Part shown: positions 1 to 8,218 of the stretch, piece after piece | Position numbering within the stretch: position 1 is the first letter of the stretch | Layout: every line of letters starts with the position of its first letter | NCBI GenBank assembly: GCA_900556745.1 | Contig: USPU01000006.1 | Span: 1 to 29,987, forward strand | DNA length: 29,987 bases | Direction: 5' to 3' | DNA from: an uncultured Veillonellaceae bacterium | GTDB taxonomy: Bacteria > Bacillota > Negativicutes > Veillonellales > Negativicoccaceae | Translations under genes and position numbers: made by a program | The notes under the pieces: generated by a model | Told to the model about the DNA's origin: nothing | The model's database searches: none | The model's input: only the letters and a program-made list of their open reading frames with translations

Positions 1-1002
1 TACCTGGACTGGTTGTGGCCGCATTTGGAAAACGGGGCGTTACCGCGCTGGGATGTGCAGACGGTGACGCCGACATGGAACGAAGCGGTCGCAACGGTGT
101 CGGATCCGCGTTTAGAAAACGTGCGGCAAGGCACATTGACGGGCACGCCGCTGCCGACGGAAATCGCGAAACGCCTTTCCTGGCAATATGACAAACCGCT
201 TGCCACGCAGATCCCCGCGAAAGTCACCGTGACGGAAGTAACGCATCACTTGGGTGAAATCACGGCGGCCTTACCGCCGTTGCCCAAAACGGAACGACCG
301 GCGGCGGATTATCCGTTGCCGATATTGACGGTGCAACCGGCGCAGACGGCTGACGAGGCGGCGACAAAAGCGGTGCGTTTAGTACCGACCGAGGCGGACG
401 CCGCGACGGAAATTGAACCGGTGAATGACGCTTGGGTGCGTCCGCCGCAATTTGTTACGCCGGATATGCGACCGGACGGCGGGGCGCGTTACGGCACGCT
501 CATGCATCGCATTTTGGCCGAGATCGGCGCGGGCGACGGTACCACGACAGCGCAGACGTATCTCGACCAACTGTTGGCGGCGCAAAAAATAACGCCGGCC
601 GAAGCGAAGTTGGCCCATCGTCGTGATCTCGATTTGTGGTTAACCTGCGACACGGCGGCGGAGATTCGCCAATCATCGTTTGTGTTGCGCGAATGTCCGT
701 TTGGAATGTTGCTGCCCGCGGCGGTGGCGCTCGGCGTGCCGGCGGGCGATGACGAAGTATTTTTGCAGGGCGTGATCGACTGCCTGTACGCGACGGCCAA
801 CGGCGATCTTGCGATTTTGGATTATAAGACCGACCGCGTGGATACGGCCAATGTGCTCTACGAACGTTACCATCGCCAACTCGATTTATACGCCCATGCG
901 GCCGCGCGCATTTGGCGGCGGCCGGTCGTGAAAAAAATCATTTATTCACTGGCTCTGCATGAGGCGATCACGTGGCAAGACGACGGCGGCGCCGTGCTAT
1001 AA
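1..1002 (+). CDS. addA: AddA helicase-nuclease, C-terminal part (5' end outside window)
   Basis: The frame is open from base 1 (YLDWLWPHL...), so this is the last 333 residues of a longer protein. AddA is the ATP-dependent helicase/nuclease subunit of AddAB, the Firmicutes counterpart of RecBCD, which resects double-strand breaks for recombination. The visible part carries the RecB-family nuclease domain: GTLMHRILAEI (His at fragment residue 169), GVIDC (Asp260), LAILDYKTDRV (Asp274, Lys276) and a QLDLY motif (Gln293, Tyr297). The helicase motifs lie upstream of the window. A linker of about 90 residues rich in Ala, Thr and Pro precedes the nuclease motifs. The stop codon TAA (1000-1002) lies inside the -10 element of the next promoter. 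Family identity is secure; addB would be expected just upstream. Confidence 0.9.
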   Translation, partial: YLDWLWPHLENGALPRWDVQTVTPTWNEAVATVSDPRLENVRQGTLTGTPLPTEIAKRLSWQYDKPLATQIPAKVTVTEVTHHLGEITAALPPLPKTERPAADYPLPILTVQPAQTADEAATKAVRLVPTEADAATEIEPVNDAWVRPPQFVTPDMRPDGGARYGTLMHRILAEIGAGDGTTTAQTYLDQLLAAQKITPAEAKLAHRRDLDLWLTCDTAAEIRQSSFVLRECPFGMLLPAAVALGVPAGDDEVFLQGVIDCLYATANGDLAILDYKTDRVDTANVLYERYHRQLDLYAHAAARIWRRPVVKKIIYSLALHEAITWQDDGGAVL

Positions 1003-1003
1003 T
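995..1003 (+). promoter_or_regulatory. Extended -10 promoter at the 3' end of addA
   Basis: TGC followed by a perfect TATAAT (998-1003) forms an extended -10 element that overlaps the addA stop codon. No convincing -35 is seen; TGGCAA at 973-978 is badly spaced. A start near 1010 would give a leader of about 20 bases that holds only the AGGAGG ribosome site of the next gene. Confidence 0.6.
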
Positions 1004-1029
1004 GAAACCGAACGGAAAGGAGGGCGGAT

Positions 1030-1284
1030 ATGCAGGATGCGTTAACGGAAGTCATGACTTTGATGGAGGCGGCGGTGCGTTGGGACGTGCCCGCATCCAC
1101 GTTGCGCCACTACGCGGGCGGCTATCGCAGGCCGGACGGAACGTTGGTGGAGCCGATTTTTACGGCGACGGAAACCCGTAAATCGGAAGGCACGGTACTC
1201 ATCACGCAAAGTGCCATGGAGCGGGTGTTCGGCGCGGAGAAAAACGCGCGCCCGCGCTACGAGCAGACCGCCCTGTTTGAATAA
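1030..1284 (+). CDS. Small helix-turn-helix protein
   Basis: An 84-aa protein with ATG preceded by AAGGAGGG at good spacing. Residues 9-26 (MTLMEAAVRWDVPASTLR) read like the HTH of the small excisionase/MerR-like proteins found in Firmicutes, in which an amino-acid stretch with 'E/A-A...W.V..STLR' is followed by a basic segment and a short wing. The segment ETRKSEGTVLITQSAMERVFG matches the second half of that family (RKSGxxWxIT..AMERxYG). It probably binds DNA. As first gene of a four-gene unit with the ABC transporter (1-nt gap to the next ORF), it could regulate that unit, but nothing in the sequence proves this. Target and effector are unknown. Confidence 0.7.
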   Translation: MQDALTEVMTLMEAAVRWDVPASTLRHYAGGYRRPDGTLVEPIFTATETRKSEGTVLITQSAMERVFGAEKNARPRYEQTALFE

Positions 1285-1285
1285 T

Positions 1286-2071
1286 ATGGAATTTTGTTTG
1301 GACGCGGTCACGAAGACCTATACGGAGAAAAACGGCGTGCAGATCCAAGCGCTGGCGCCGCTTACCAAAACGGTCGCGCCGGGAGAGTTCGTGGCACTGA
1401 TCGGCCCTTCCGGTTGCGGAAAATCGACGCTTTTATACTTGGCGGCGGGATTGTTGCCGCCGACATCGGGGCGTTTGTACTGGCGCGGCGCGGAGACGCC
1501 GCCGCAGACGGCGATGGTGTTTCAGCAGGGCGGTTTGTTTCCCTGGCTGACCGTCGCGGACAATGTAGCGTTCAGTTTGCAGGATCGCGAGTTTAGCCGA
1601 CAGGAAATTGCCGAACGGGTAGCGCAAAAGTTGGCGCGCATGCAATTGAGCGAATTCGCGGATGCGTATCCGGGTTCGCTTTCGGGCGGCATGCGGCAAC
1701 GCGTCGGGATCGCGCGCGCCCTGGTGACCGAGCCGGATTTATTATTAATGGACGAACCGTTTTCCGCGCTCGACGCGCAGACGCGGCGGCTATTGGAAGA
1801 TGAACTGGTACAATATTGGGAAGAATTGCGTCCGGCGACCTTGTATGTCACGCACAACATCGCCGAGGCGGTGCGGCTCGCCGATGTGATTTGGGTATTT
1901 TCGCCGCGCCCCGGCCGCATTGTGGAATGTTTGACGGTGGATATACCGCGCAAGGAACGGCATCAGCTCAGCGCGCGGACGCAGTTGGCGGCGCTGGAAG
2001 AAACCATTTGGCAGGAAATTAAAGCCGGCGCCACGGCGGCGTTGACGCAGGGAGGTCGCCATGACGACTGA
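1286..2071 (+). CDS. ABC transporter ATP-binding protein, NitT/TauT (SsuB/TauB) type
   Basis: A 261-aa ATPase. Walker A is GPSGCGKS (residues 40-47), the Q-loop is in VFQQGGLFPWLTV, the signature is LSGGM (132-136), Walker B is LLLMDEP (152-158) and the H-loop is in LYVTHN. The FPWLTVADNV segment and overall length are typical of the nitrate/taurine/sulfonate/thiamine-precursor importer ATPases. The start ATG is one base after the HTH stop; no good ribosome site is seen, so translation is probably coupled. A longer in-frame start at 1211 would overlap the HTH gene and add residues absent from the family, so it was rejected. It pairs with the permease that begins 8 bases before its stop codon. 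Substrate cannot be read from the sequence. Confidence 0.9.
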   Translation: MEFCLDAVTKTYTEKNGVQIQALAPLTKTVAPGEFVALIGPSGCGKSTLLYLAAGLLPPTSGRLYWRGAETPPQTAMVFQQGGLFPWLTVADNVAFSLQDREFSRQEIAERVAQKLARMQLSEFADAYPGSLSGGMRQRVGIARALVTEPDLLLMDEPFSALDAQTRRLLEDELVQYWEELRPATLYVTHNIAEAVRLADVIWVFSPRPGRIVECLTVDIPRKERHQLSARTQLAALEETIWQEIKAGATAALTQGGRHDD

Positions 2072-2858
2072 ACGCGAAGTACGGTACCGTTTGGCGCCCA
2101 AAGAAAGCAGTTGCGCGCGCTGGTGGGCGCTGGCGGGCGTGTTGCTGCTGCTCGGTCTGTGGGAGTGGAGCGTGCGTCAAGGTTGGATTTCACCGGTATA
2201 TCTCCCCGCGCCGTCGCAAATCGCCGCCGCGTTGGCGGCGTTGGTGCAAAAAGGCACGTTGGGACCGGCGCTGGCAGCCAGCGCGTTACGTTGGCTGGTC
2301 GGCGTGGTCGCGGGCGGTCTTGCGGCGTTGTTGTTGGCGCTCGCGGGCGAACTTTCGCCGACGTTTCGACGCTTGATCGAACCGTACATTTATTTCTTTT
2401 ATCCTTTGCCGAAAATTGCCATTTTGCCGCTTTTCGTGCTCTGGCTCGGCATCGGTGAATTACCGAAATACGTATTGATTGCGCTCGGTGTCTTTTTCCC
2501 GGTTTTTATCAATACGATGGCGGGATTGGTGCGTTTGCCGCGCCTTTACCGTGAAGTCGCTGCGATGTATCCCGTGAGTCGCGGGCGGTATGTGCGTACC
2601 GTCGCGCTGCCGGCGGTGCTGCCGGAATTGTTCGCGGGCTTGCAACTCGGTTGCGGCACGGCACTCGTGCTCGTGGTCGCGGCCGAAATGATCGCGGCAC
2701 AGACGGGCATCGGCGCGCTGATTTTGCATTTCGGGGATTTGATGCTGACCGCGCCGCTGTTGGCGTGCATCTTTGTGTTGTGTGTAGCGGGATTAATGGT
2801 CCAGGCGCTGTTGGCGCAGTGGCAACGATATATGACACCATGGCGGGAGCACCGCTGA
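2061..2858 (+). CDS. ABC transporter permease, NitT/TauT (SsuC/TauC) type
   Basis: A 265-aa inner-membrane permease with about six hydrophobic segments. Family marks are LPAPSQIAAAL near residue 50, YPLPKIAILPLFVLWLGIGE near 115-135, an EAA-like loop (EVAAMYPVSRGRYVRTVALP) and AAEMIAAQTGIGALI. The start ATG follows GGGAGG and overlaps the ATPase gene by 11 bases, a sign of tight coupling. No periplasmic substrate-binding protein is encoded in this unit, although this importer class needs one; it may be elsewhere on the chromosome. Candidate substrates in the family include sulfonates, taurine, nitrate and thiamine precursors; the sequence does not decide between them. Confidence 0.88.
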   Translation: MTTEREVRYRLAPKESSCARWWALAGVLLLLGLWEWSVRQGWISPVYLPAPSQIAAALAALVQKGTLGPALAASALRWLVGVVAGGLAALLLALAGELSPTFRRLIEPYIYFFYPLPKIAILPLFVLWLGIGELPKYVLIALGVFFPVFINTMAGLVRLPRLYREVAAMYPVSRGRYVRTVALPAVLPELFAGLQLGCGTALVLVVAAEMIAAQTGIGALILHFGDLMLTAPLLACIFVLCVAGLMVQALLAQWQRYMTPWREHR

Positions 2859-2871
2859 GAAAGGAAGCAGC

Positions 2872-3519
2872 GTGAACGAACAAATGCAGGCGGCGTATGC
2901 CGACGTAATGCAGACGATAACGGCGCTGATTAAAGAGCCGTGGGGACGCGTCGTTTGGCGAACGCTCATGGCGACCGAGCCGCTTCATTATTTTTATTAC
3001 CGCCCGAAAACGCGCGCGGAGTATGTTTACTGGACGGATTCCGTTTGGCGGACGGGCGACTCGGAAGAAGACCTGTGGTTGCAAATGGCGGCGGCCGACA
3101 CGGCGGTGCGCGAACTTTGGAAAGCATGGATCGCGGAGAACCCGGGACGTTCCCCATGGACAAGCGCGACGCTGGAATTTTCGCCACGCGGTTTGGAAAG
3201 CGCGATGTACGGTCATCGGCATCATTACCAGGTCGATCCGATTGAAGAGCAGTTTGCGTGGGAATACGAACGTTTCGGCGCCGTTTATTTGCCGTTGCGT
3301 TTGCGTCGACTGCTTGCGGCGGCGTACAGCGCGTGGCATCGACCCTTGCGCAGGCAGCGGCATCGCTTGTGGCGTCGACGCCCGCGCGGCTATTGGGAAC
3401 GGCTGGCCGGAGAAACGCCCGCGTATCGCGGCACTCGTCGCGTCCGCGTGCACGCGCTGCGAACCGAAAACAAGGCGGCGGCAACGGCAAAAGTAAGCGA
3501 GACGATAAAAGATGCGTGA
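2872..3519 (+). CDS. YezG-like (DUF600) protein with Arg-rich C-terminal tail
   Basis: A 215-aa protein starting at GTG after AAGGAAG. Residues about 1-138 resemble the YezG/DUF600 family: WGRVVWRTLMATEPLHYFYY, the EYVYW strand, LWKAW, PWTSATLEF and the ending DPIEEQFAWEYERFG all sit in the family order. B. subtilis YezG is the immunity protein for the LXG toxin YeeF, but many family members have no known partner. After residue 140 there is an unusual tail (143-197) very rich in Arg (RLRR, LRRQRHRLWRRRPRG) and Trp, perhaps binding nucleic acid or membrane. No LXG or other toxin gene lies nearby; the gene simply closes the ABC transporter operon. Family assignment is from motif recall, so moderately sure; function unknown. 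Confidence 0.6.
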   Translation: MNEQMQAAYADVMQTITALIKEPWGRVVWRTLMATEPLHYFYYRPKTRAEYVYWTDSVWRTGDSEEDLWLQMAAADTAVRELWKAWIAENPGRSPWTSATLEFSPRGLESAMYGHRHHYQVDPIEEQFAWEYERFGAVYLPLRLRRLLAAAYSAWHRPLRRQRHRLWRRRPRGYWERLAGETPAYRGTRRVRVHALRTENKAAATAKVSETIKDA

Positions 3520-3538
3520 ATACGCATCTTTTATTTTT
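3507..3538 (+). terminator. Rho-independent terminator overlapping the stop codon
   Basis: The stem AAAAGATGCGT / ACGCATCTTTT has a GAAT loop and is followed by ATTTTT. The last codons and TGA stop of the YezG-like gene (3517-3519) form part of the left arm and loop. Confidence 0.85.
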
Positions 3539-3652
3539 CATTTAGTAAAAAAATGCCGGATAAAATCCGAACGATTGAATTTATGTTCAAATATAAATAC
3601 GATACGCGGCGAATTCTTTTTTAAATAAAGATGTTTTCGTACGCCATAAATA

Positions 3653-3681
3653 TGGAAAAATCCGGCCTGTAATGGTAGAAT
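3653..3681 (+). promoter_or_regulatory. purL promoter
   Basis: TGGAAA (3653-3658), a 17-base spacer and an extended -10 TGGTAGAAT (3673-3681). The start site would be near 3688, giving a leader of about 58 bases. Upstream, 3540-3660 is strikingly AT-rich for this genome and holds a short inverted repeat CGGAT-AAA-ATCCG (3557-3569). I see no purine riboswitch fold. Confidence 0.55.
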
Positions 3682-3745
3682 AAACTCAATCAATTGCTGG
3701 TCATTCGCGCCGCTTGGCGCGCTGCATAGTATGAGGGAGGAACCT

Positions 3746-6700
3746 ATGTTACAACGAGTTTTTGTCGCCAAAAAAACGGCGCTGGCCGATACGGCGCAAC
3801 GCTTTTTACGGGAATGGCGGGAGCAGCTGGGCCTGACGTCGTTAACCGATGTGCAGGTTTGGCATCGGTATACCGTGGATGGTGTCAGTGAAGAACTGTT
3901 TGCTCGCGCGATGACGACGATTTTCGCGGAACCTCCCGTGGATACATGGACGGAACATTTGCAAATCGGTCCGCAGGAAACGGCCTTTGCCGTCGAGTTG
4001 TTGCCCGGTCAGTATGACCAGCGCGCCGATTCGGCGGAGCAATGTCTGCGTTTGCTGGATCCGAGCGTCGACGCGCGCGTAGCGTATGCGACGGTATATG
4101 TCGTCACCGGTATGGATCGACCGGTCGACATCGTTAAATTGAAAGAATACGTGATCAACCCGATCGAAGCGCGCAAAGCGGCTTGGGAGATGCCGCGTGA
4201 ACTCATCGCGCCGGCGCATCAACCGCAACCGGTACCGGTATTGGACGGATTTATTTCCGCGACGCGTTCGGAACTTTTAGCGATGTTAACGCAGTACGGT
4301 TTGGCCATGGATGAAGCGGATCTGGCGGTCGTACAGGAATATTTCCGCGATCAGGTAGATCGCGATCCGACGCTGACCGAATTGCGTGTCTTGGATACGT
4401 ACTGGTCCGATCATTGTCGTCACACGACCTTCGGCACGGAACTGACGCATGTCGATATCGAGGCGGGTCATTTTACCGAGCCGATCGTTGAAGCGTACGA
4501 CTGGTACAGTGAAGTGCACAACGGCTTGTACAGTGACAATCCGCGGCCGCAATCGCTGATGGATCTGGCGACGATTGCGGTGAAATCGTTGCGGGCGCAG
4601 GGACTTTTGCAGGAGTTGGATGAGTCGGAAGAAATCAACGCCTGCACGATCAAGATTCCGGTCAAAACCCAAAAGGGCACGGAAGAATGGCTGTTGCTCT
4701 TTAAAAACGAAACGCATAACCATCCGACGGAAATTGAACCGTTCGGCGGTGCGGCTACCTGTTTGGGAGGCTGTATTCGCGATCCCTTGAGCGGACGTGC
4801 GTACGTTTACCAGGCGATGCGGGTGACCGGCAGCGGCGATCCGCGCACGCCGTTTTCGGAAACGCTTACCGGCAAATTGCCGCAGCGCACGATTACGACG
4901 CAGGCGGCGGCCGGTTACAGCTCCTACGGTAACCAGATCGGTCTCGCGACCGGTCAGGTACGTGAATACTACCACCCCGGCTACGTCGCCAAACGCATGG
5001 AAGTCGGCGCGGTCGTCGGCGCGGTGCCGGCAGATCAGGTCGTTCGTCGCGTGCCGGAACCGGGCGATATCGTATTGCTGGTCGGCGGCCGTACCGGTCG
5101 TGACGGCATTGGCGGTGCGACCGGTTCGTCCAAAGAACATACGGAAAGTTCATTAACCACCGCGGGCGCGGAAGTGCAAAAAGGTAACGCGCCGACGGAA
5201 CGTAAATTACAATGCTTATTCCGGCGTCCGGAAGCCTCGCGCCTGATTCGCCGCTGTAACGATTTCGGTGCGGGCGGCGTGGCGGTCGCTGTCGGCGAAT
5301 TGGCTGATGGCTTGACGATTAATCTGGATGCTGTACCGAAAAAATATGAAGGATTGGACGGCACGGAATTGGCGCTGTCCGAATCGCAGGAACGCATGGC
5401 GGTGGTCGTCGCCGCGGACGATGCGGATACGTTCCGCCGCTATGCGGACGAAGAAAATCTGGAAGCGACGCCGATTGCGGTCGTCACGAAAGAGCGCCGC
5501 CTGATGATGCAGTGGCGCGGTGAAACCATCGTCAATTTGGAGCGCTCGTTCCTCGATACCAACGGCGCCAGTCGAGCCAGTGCGGCGGTCATCAAGGCGC
5601 CGGCGGAAGAAAATTATTTTACCCCGCAACCGGTGACGGACGTGCGTGCCGCTTGGGCGCAAACGCTCGGTGATTTGAATGTCGCTTCGCAGCGCGGTTT
5701 GGGCGAACGATTTGACGGGACGATCGGCGCGGGTACGGTGCTGATGCCGTACGGCGGCGCGCGCATGTGCACGCCGGTCGACGGCATGGTCGCGAAAATT
5801 CCGCTGCGTCACGGGGAAACGTCGACCGTGAGCATCATGACCCATGCGTTTGATCCGTACTTGGCGTCGTGGAGCCCGTTCCACGGCGGTCTGTTCGCCG
5901 TGTTGCAGTCGCTGGCGAAAATCGCGGCGCTGGGCGGCAACTGGAAACGCGCCTATTTATCCTTGCAGGAATATTTTGAAAAATTAGGCGACACGGCCTC
6001 TTGGGGTAAACCGGTCGCGGCGCTTTTGGGCGCGTTTGTCGCGCAGTCGGAACTGGAAGTCGGCGCGATCGGCGGCAAAGATTCGATGAGCGGCAGTTTC
6101 CTTGATTTGCATGTGCCGCCCACGCTGATTTCGTTCGCGGTGGCTCCGGGGGATGCGACGCACATTGTCAGTCCCGAATGGAAGGGACGCGGCCACGCGT
6201 TGGTCTTACTTGAAACGCCGCTGGATGAATACGCCATGCCGGACTTTGAAGTCTTTATCGATCATGCGGATCGGCTGTTCGCGGCGGCGGAAAAAGGCCT
6301 GCTGAAAAGCGCGCAGGCGATTGATGCGGGCGGTCTTGCCGCCGCGTGCGCGAAAGCGGCCTTCGGTAACCATATCGGTGCAGGGCTGAGTGATGCTCTC
6401 ACCCCGACAGAATGGTTCGCGGCGCGGCCGGGTTCATGGCTGGTCGAATTGGACAGAGAGGTCGCGGAACAATGGGCGCTTGACGAGCATATTACGATCA
6501 TCGGCGCAACCGCCGGTGACAGCATTTCTCTGGCCGGCGTCACGTTACCGCTCGATGCATTGCAAGCGCGTTGGGAAGAGCCGCTGGAAAAAGTATTCCC
6601 GACGAAAACGCTTCAACCGGCACCGCTGTATCCCGTTTCGCCGGTGGCGGGCAATCCGACGCGCCGCGCGCGGATTACCATCGGCACGCCGCAGGTCGTC

Positions 6701-7489
6701 ATTCCGGTGATGCCGGGTACGAACTGCGAAGTGGATACGGCCCGCGCGTTTGAACATGCGGGCGCCAATGTGTCGACCGTCGTCGTGCGCAACCTGACGC
6801 CGCAGGCGCTGAATGAATCGGTCGAAGCGCTTGTCAAAGCGGTGGAAACGACACAAATCTTGGCATTTCCGGGCGGATTTTCCGCCGGCGATGAACCGGA
6901 CGGTTCGGGTAAATTTATCGCCGCGCTGTTCCGTCATCCGGCATTGACTGAAGCGGTGAACGATCTCTTGACGCATCGCGACGGGTTGATTCTGGGCATC
7001 TGCAACGGTTTCCAGGCGTTGATTAAACTCGGCCTGTTGCCGTACGGAGAAATCCGCGAATTGGCGCCGAGCGCGCCGACGCTCACCTACAATACTATCG
7101 GGCGTCACATTTCGCACTACGCGATGACGAAGATCGTCTCGACGAAATCCCCGTGGCTCATGTATTTTGAACCGGGCGAACTCCATCGCATTCCGTTCAG
7201 TCACGGCGAAGGACGTTTATACGCGGCGCCGGACGTCGTACAGGCTTTGGCGGCGAACGGTCAGATCGCGACGCAATATTGCGATGAATGGGGCAGCGTC
7301 CACGAAACGATGCCGGCGAACCCGAACGGATCGGTCGCGGCGATCGAAGGCCTGCTCAGTCCGAACGGACGAATTTTGGGCAAGATGGGTCACAGCGAAC
7401 GCTATGGTCCGTATGTAGCGAAAAATATTATCGGACAGAAAAAACAGAAAATTTTTCAGGCCGGTGTAGATTATTTCACAGGGAGATAA
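3746..7489 (+). CDS. purL: Phosphoribosylformylglycinamidine synthase, single-chain type
   Basis: A 1247-aa enzyme converting FGAR, glutamine and ATP to FGAM in de novo purine synthesis (fourth step), cytosolic. Domains in order: N-terminal PurS-like region, linker with TYWSDHCRHTTF, FGAM synthase core with NETHNHPTEIEPFGGAA (Asn321 onward), the second AIR-synthase-like half (about 600-960), and a C-terminal class I glutamine amidotransferase (about 995-1247). The amidotransferase triad is visible: GICNGFQ with Cys1086, and SHGEGRL with His1153 and Glu1155. The length fits the single-polypeptide form common in Clostridia and Negativicutes (TIGR01857 type), not the split PurS/PurQ/PurL. Start 3746 was chosen because GAGGGAGGAA sits just before it; an in-frame ATG at 3731 would consume that site. 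No other pur genes are adjacent. Confidence 0.97.
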   Translation: MLQRVFVAKKTALADTAQRFLREWREQLGLTSLTDVQVWHRYTVDGVSEELFARAMTTIFAEPPVDTWTEHLQIGPQETAFAVELLPGQYDQRADSAEQCLRLLDPSVDARVAYATVYVVTGMDRPVDIVKLKEYVINPIEARKAAWEMPRELIAPAHQPQPVPVLDGFISATRSELLAMLTQYGLAMDEADLAVVQEYFRDQVDRDPTLTELRVLDTYWSDHCRHTTFGTELTHVDIEAGHFTEPIVEAYDWYSEVHNGLYSDNPRPQSLMDLATIAVKSLRAQGLLQELDESEEINACTIKIPVKTQKGTEEWLLLFKNETHNHPTEIEPFGGAATCLGGCIRDPLSGRAYVYQAMRVTGSGDPRTPFSETLTGKLPQRTITTQAAAGYSSYGNQIGLATGQVREYYHPGYVAKRMEVGAVVGAVPADQVVRRVPEPGDIVLLVGGRTGRDGIGGATGSSKEHTESSLTTAGAEVQKGNAPTERKLQCLFRRPEASRLIRRCNDFGAGGVAVAVGELADGLTINLDAVPKKYEGLDGTELALSESQERMAVVVAADDADTFRRYADEENLEATPIAVVTKERRLMMQWRGETIVNLERSFLDTNGASRASAAVIKAPAEENYFTPQPVTDVRAAWAQTLGDLNVASQRGLGERFDGTIGAGTVLMPYGGARMCTPVDGMVAKIPLRHGETSTVSIMTHAFDPYLASWSPFHGGLFAVLQSLAKIAALGGNWKRAYLSLQEYFEKLGDTASWGKPVAALLGAFVAQSELEVGAIGGKDSMSGSFLDLHVPPTLISFAVAPGDATHIVSPEWKGRGHALVLLETPLDEYAMPDFEVFIDHADRLFAAAEKGLLKSAQAIDAGGLAAACAKAAFGNHIGAGLSDALTPTEWFAARPGSWLVELDREVAEQWALDEHITIIGATAGDSISLAGVTLPLDALQARWEEPLEKVFPTKTLQPAPLYPVSPVAGNPTRRARITIGTPQVVIPVMPGTNCEVDTARAFEHAGANVSTVVVRNLTPQALNESVEALVKAVETTQILAFPGGFSAGDEPDGSGKFIAALFRHPALTEAVNDLLTHRDGLILGICNGFQALIKLGLLPYGEIRELAPSAPTLTYNTIGRHISHYAMTKIVSTKSPWLMYFEPGELHRIPFSHGEGRLYAAPDVVQALAANGQIATQYCDEWGSVHETMPANPNGSVAAIEGLLSPNGRILGKMGHSERYGPYVAKNIIGQKKQKIFQAGVDYFTGR

Positions 7490-7500
7490 GGAAAGATACC

Positions 7501-7716
7501 ATGCGACGCGCACAAAAAATTACAATGCTTGCGGCGCTCATATTACTGCTGAGTTGCCGCACGGCGGAAGCATGTCCGTTTTGCCTGCTGGGCATGTATG
7601 AAGCGCATATCGCCAATTTCGGCAATTATGTGATGAATATTTTGCCGGTACTGACACCGGTTGTGACGGGAATCATTTTGTACTGGCGGGAGCTGAAGCG
7701 AAAATTATTCGGTTGA
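7501..7716 (+). CDS. Small membrane/lipoprotein-like protein with CPFC motif
   Basis: A 71-aa protein, ATG 11 bases after the purL stop with GGAGATAAGGAAAG upstream. It has a basic start (MRRAQK), a hydrophobic stretch (residues 8-17) that ends in LLSC, which could be a lipobox, or a plain signal peptide cut after TAEA. Next comes a CPFC pair (CxxC) and then a second hydrophobic segment (VMNILPVLTPVVTGIILYW) with a basic end (RELKRKLFG). It would sit in the cytoplasmic membrane with the CxxC outside, where it might bind metal or be redox active. I do not recognise a named family. Confidence 0.6.
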   Translation: MRRAQKITMLAALILLLSCRTAEACPFCLLGMYEAHIANFGNYVMNILPVLTPVVTGIILYWRELKRKLFG

Positions 7717-8207
7717 GCGGAGCGCAAAAACGGCAGACGCTGCTGGCGGTGACGTTGGTGTCGCTTTTGGTTTGGGCGGGCTGGCACGGGTTCCTGTGGT
7801 ATGCGGAACGAACCGCGCAAACGTGGTACGGCACCTGGCAGGCGACGGGGGTCGAACCGCAAAGCGGGGAGCGCTACGTTTGCACGCTGGCGCTCACGCC
7901 GTATCAACGACTGAATGCGCGCGAATTTGCGGTGCGCTGCGAATTCGGTTTAGTATACCGCGACCCGGCGGTGCGCATTGCCGAGGTGGAGCCGTTGCCG
8001 GCCGTGATTCGCGGCGATGCCTTGTACTTGCCGCCGCAGACAAAAGACGGTCGCGGCGATTTGACGTGGCTCGGCCGCAAGGGCGCGGACGAAATCATCA
8101 GCATTCGACACTTCCGATTTCATAAAATCAGCGCGGAAGTTTTACCGGAAGCGGCGTTGGTCACGCGGTCATTGGATAGCGCACGAGCGCTGCCCGCGCG
8201 GGAATAG
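7713..8207 (+). CDS. Membrane-anchored hypothetical protein
   Basis: A 164-aa protein. The start is TTG overlapping the previous stop (TTGA), so it is probably translationally coupled; no strong ribosome site is seen. One N-terminal hydrophobic segment (LLAVTLVSLLVWAGWHGFLWY) anchors a soluble domain of about 130 residues with alternating strand-like stretches (YGTWQATGV, YVCTLALTPYQ, FAVRCEFGLVYRD, ALYLPPQT), likely extracytoplasmic. Two cysteines (in YVCTL and VRCEF) could form a disulfide. No family recognised. The context is a purL-linked trio of small envelope proteins. Confidence 0.65.
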   Translation: MSGAQKRQTLLAVTLVSLLVWAGWHGFLWYAERTAQTWYGTWQATGVEPQSGERYVCTLALTPYQRLNAREFAVRCEFGLVYRDPAVRIAEVEPLPAVIRGDALYLPPQTKDGRGDLTWLGRKGADEIISIRHFRFHKISAEVLPEAALVTRSLDSARALPARE

Positions 8208-8218
8208 GGAGGCGCAAT

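Noticed and set aside
2509..3453. Minus-strand open frame (314 aa) opposite the permease and YezG-like gene
   Set aside because: Antisense shadow: no ribosome site, Arg/Pro-rich product, and the plus-strand genes have good starts and family motifs.
3562..3590. PurBox-like sequence AAATCCGAACGAT and an inverted GTTC half before purL
   Set aside because: The first half fits the B. subtilis PurR box well, but the second half is poor and the two are about 12 bases apart between cores, not the usual spacing; no other pur gene nearby supports it.
3688..3745. Hairpin GCGCC-GCTT-GGCGC in the purL leader as a terminator
   Set aside because: No T-run follows it, and it is too short to call a riboswitch or attenuator.
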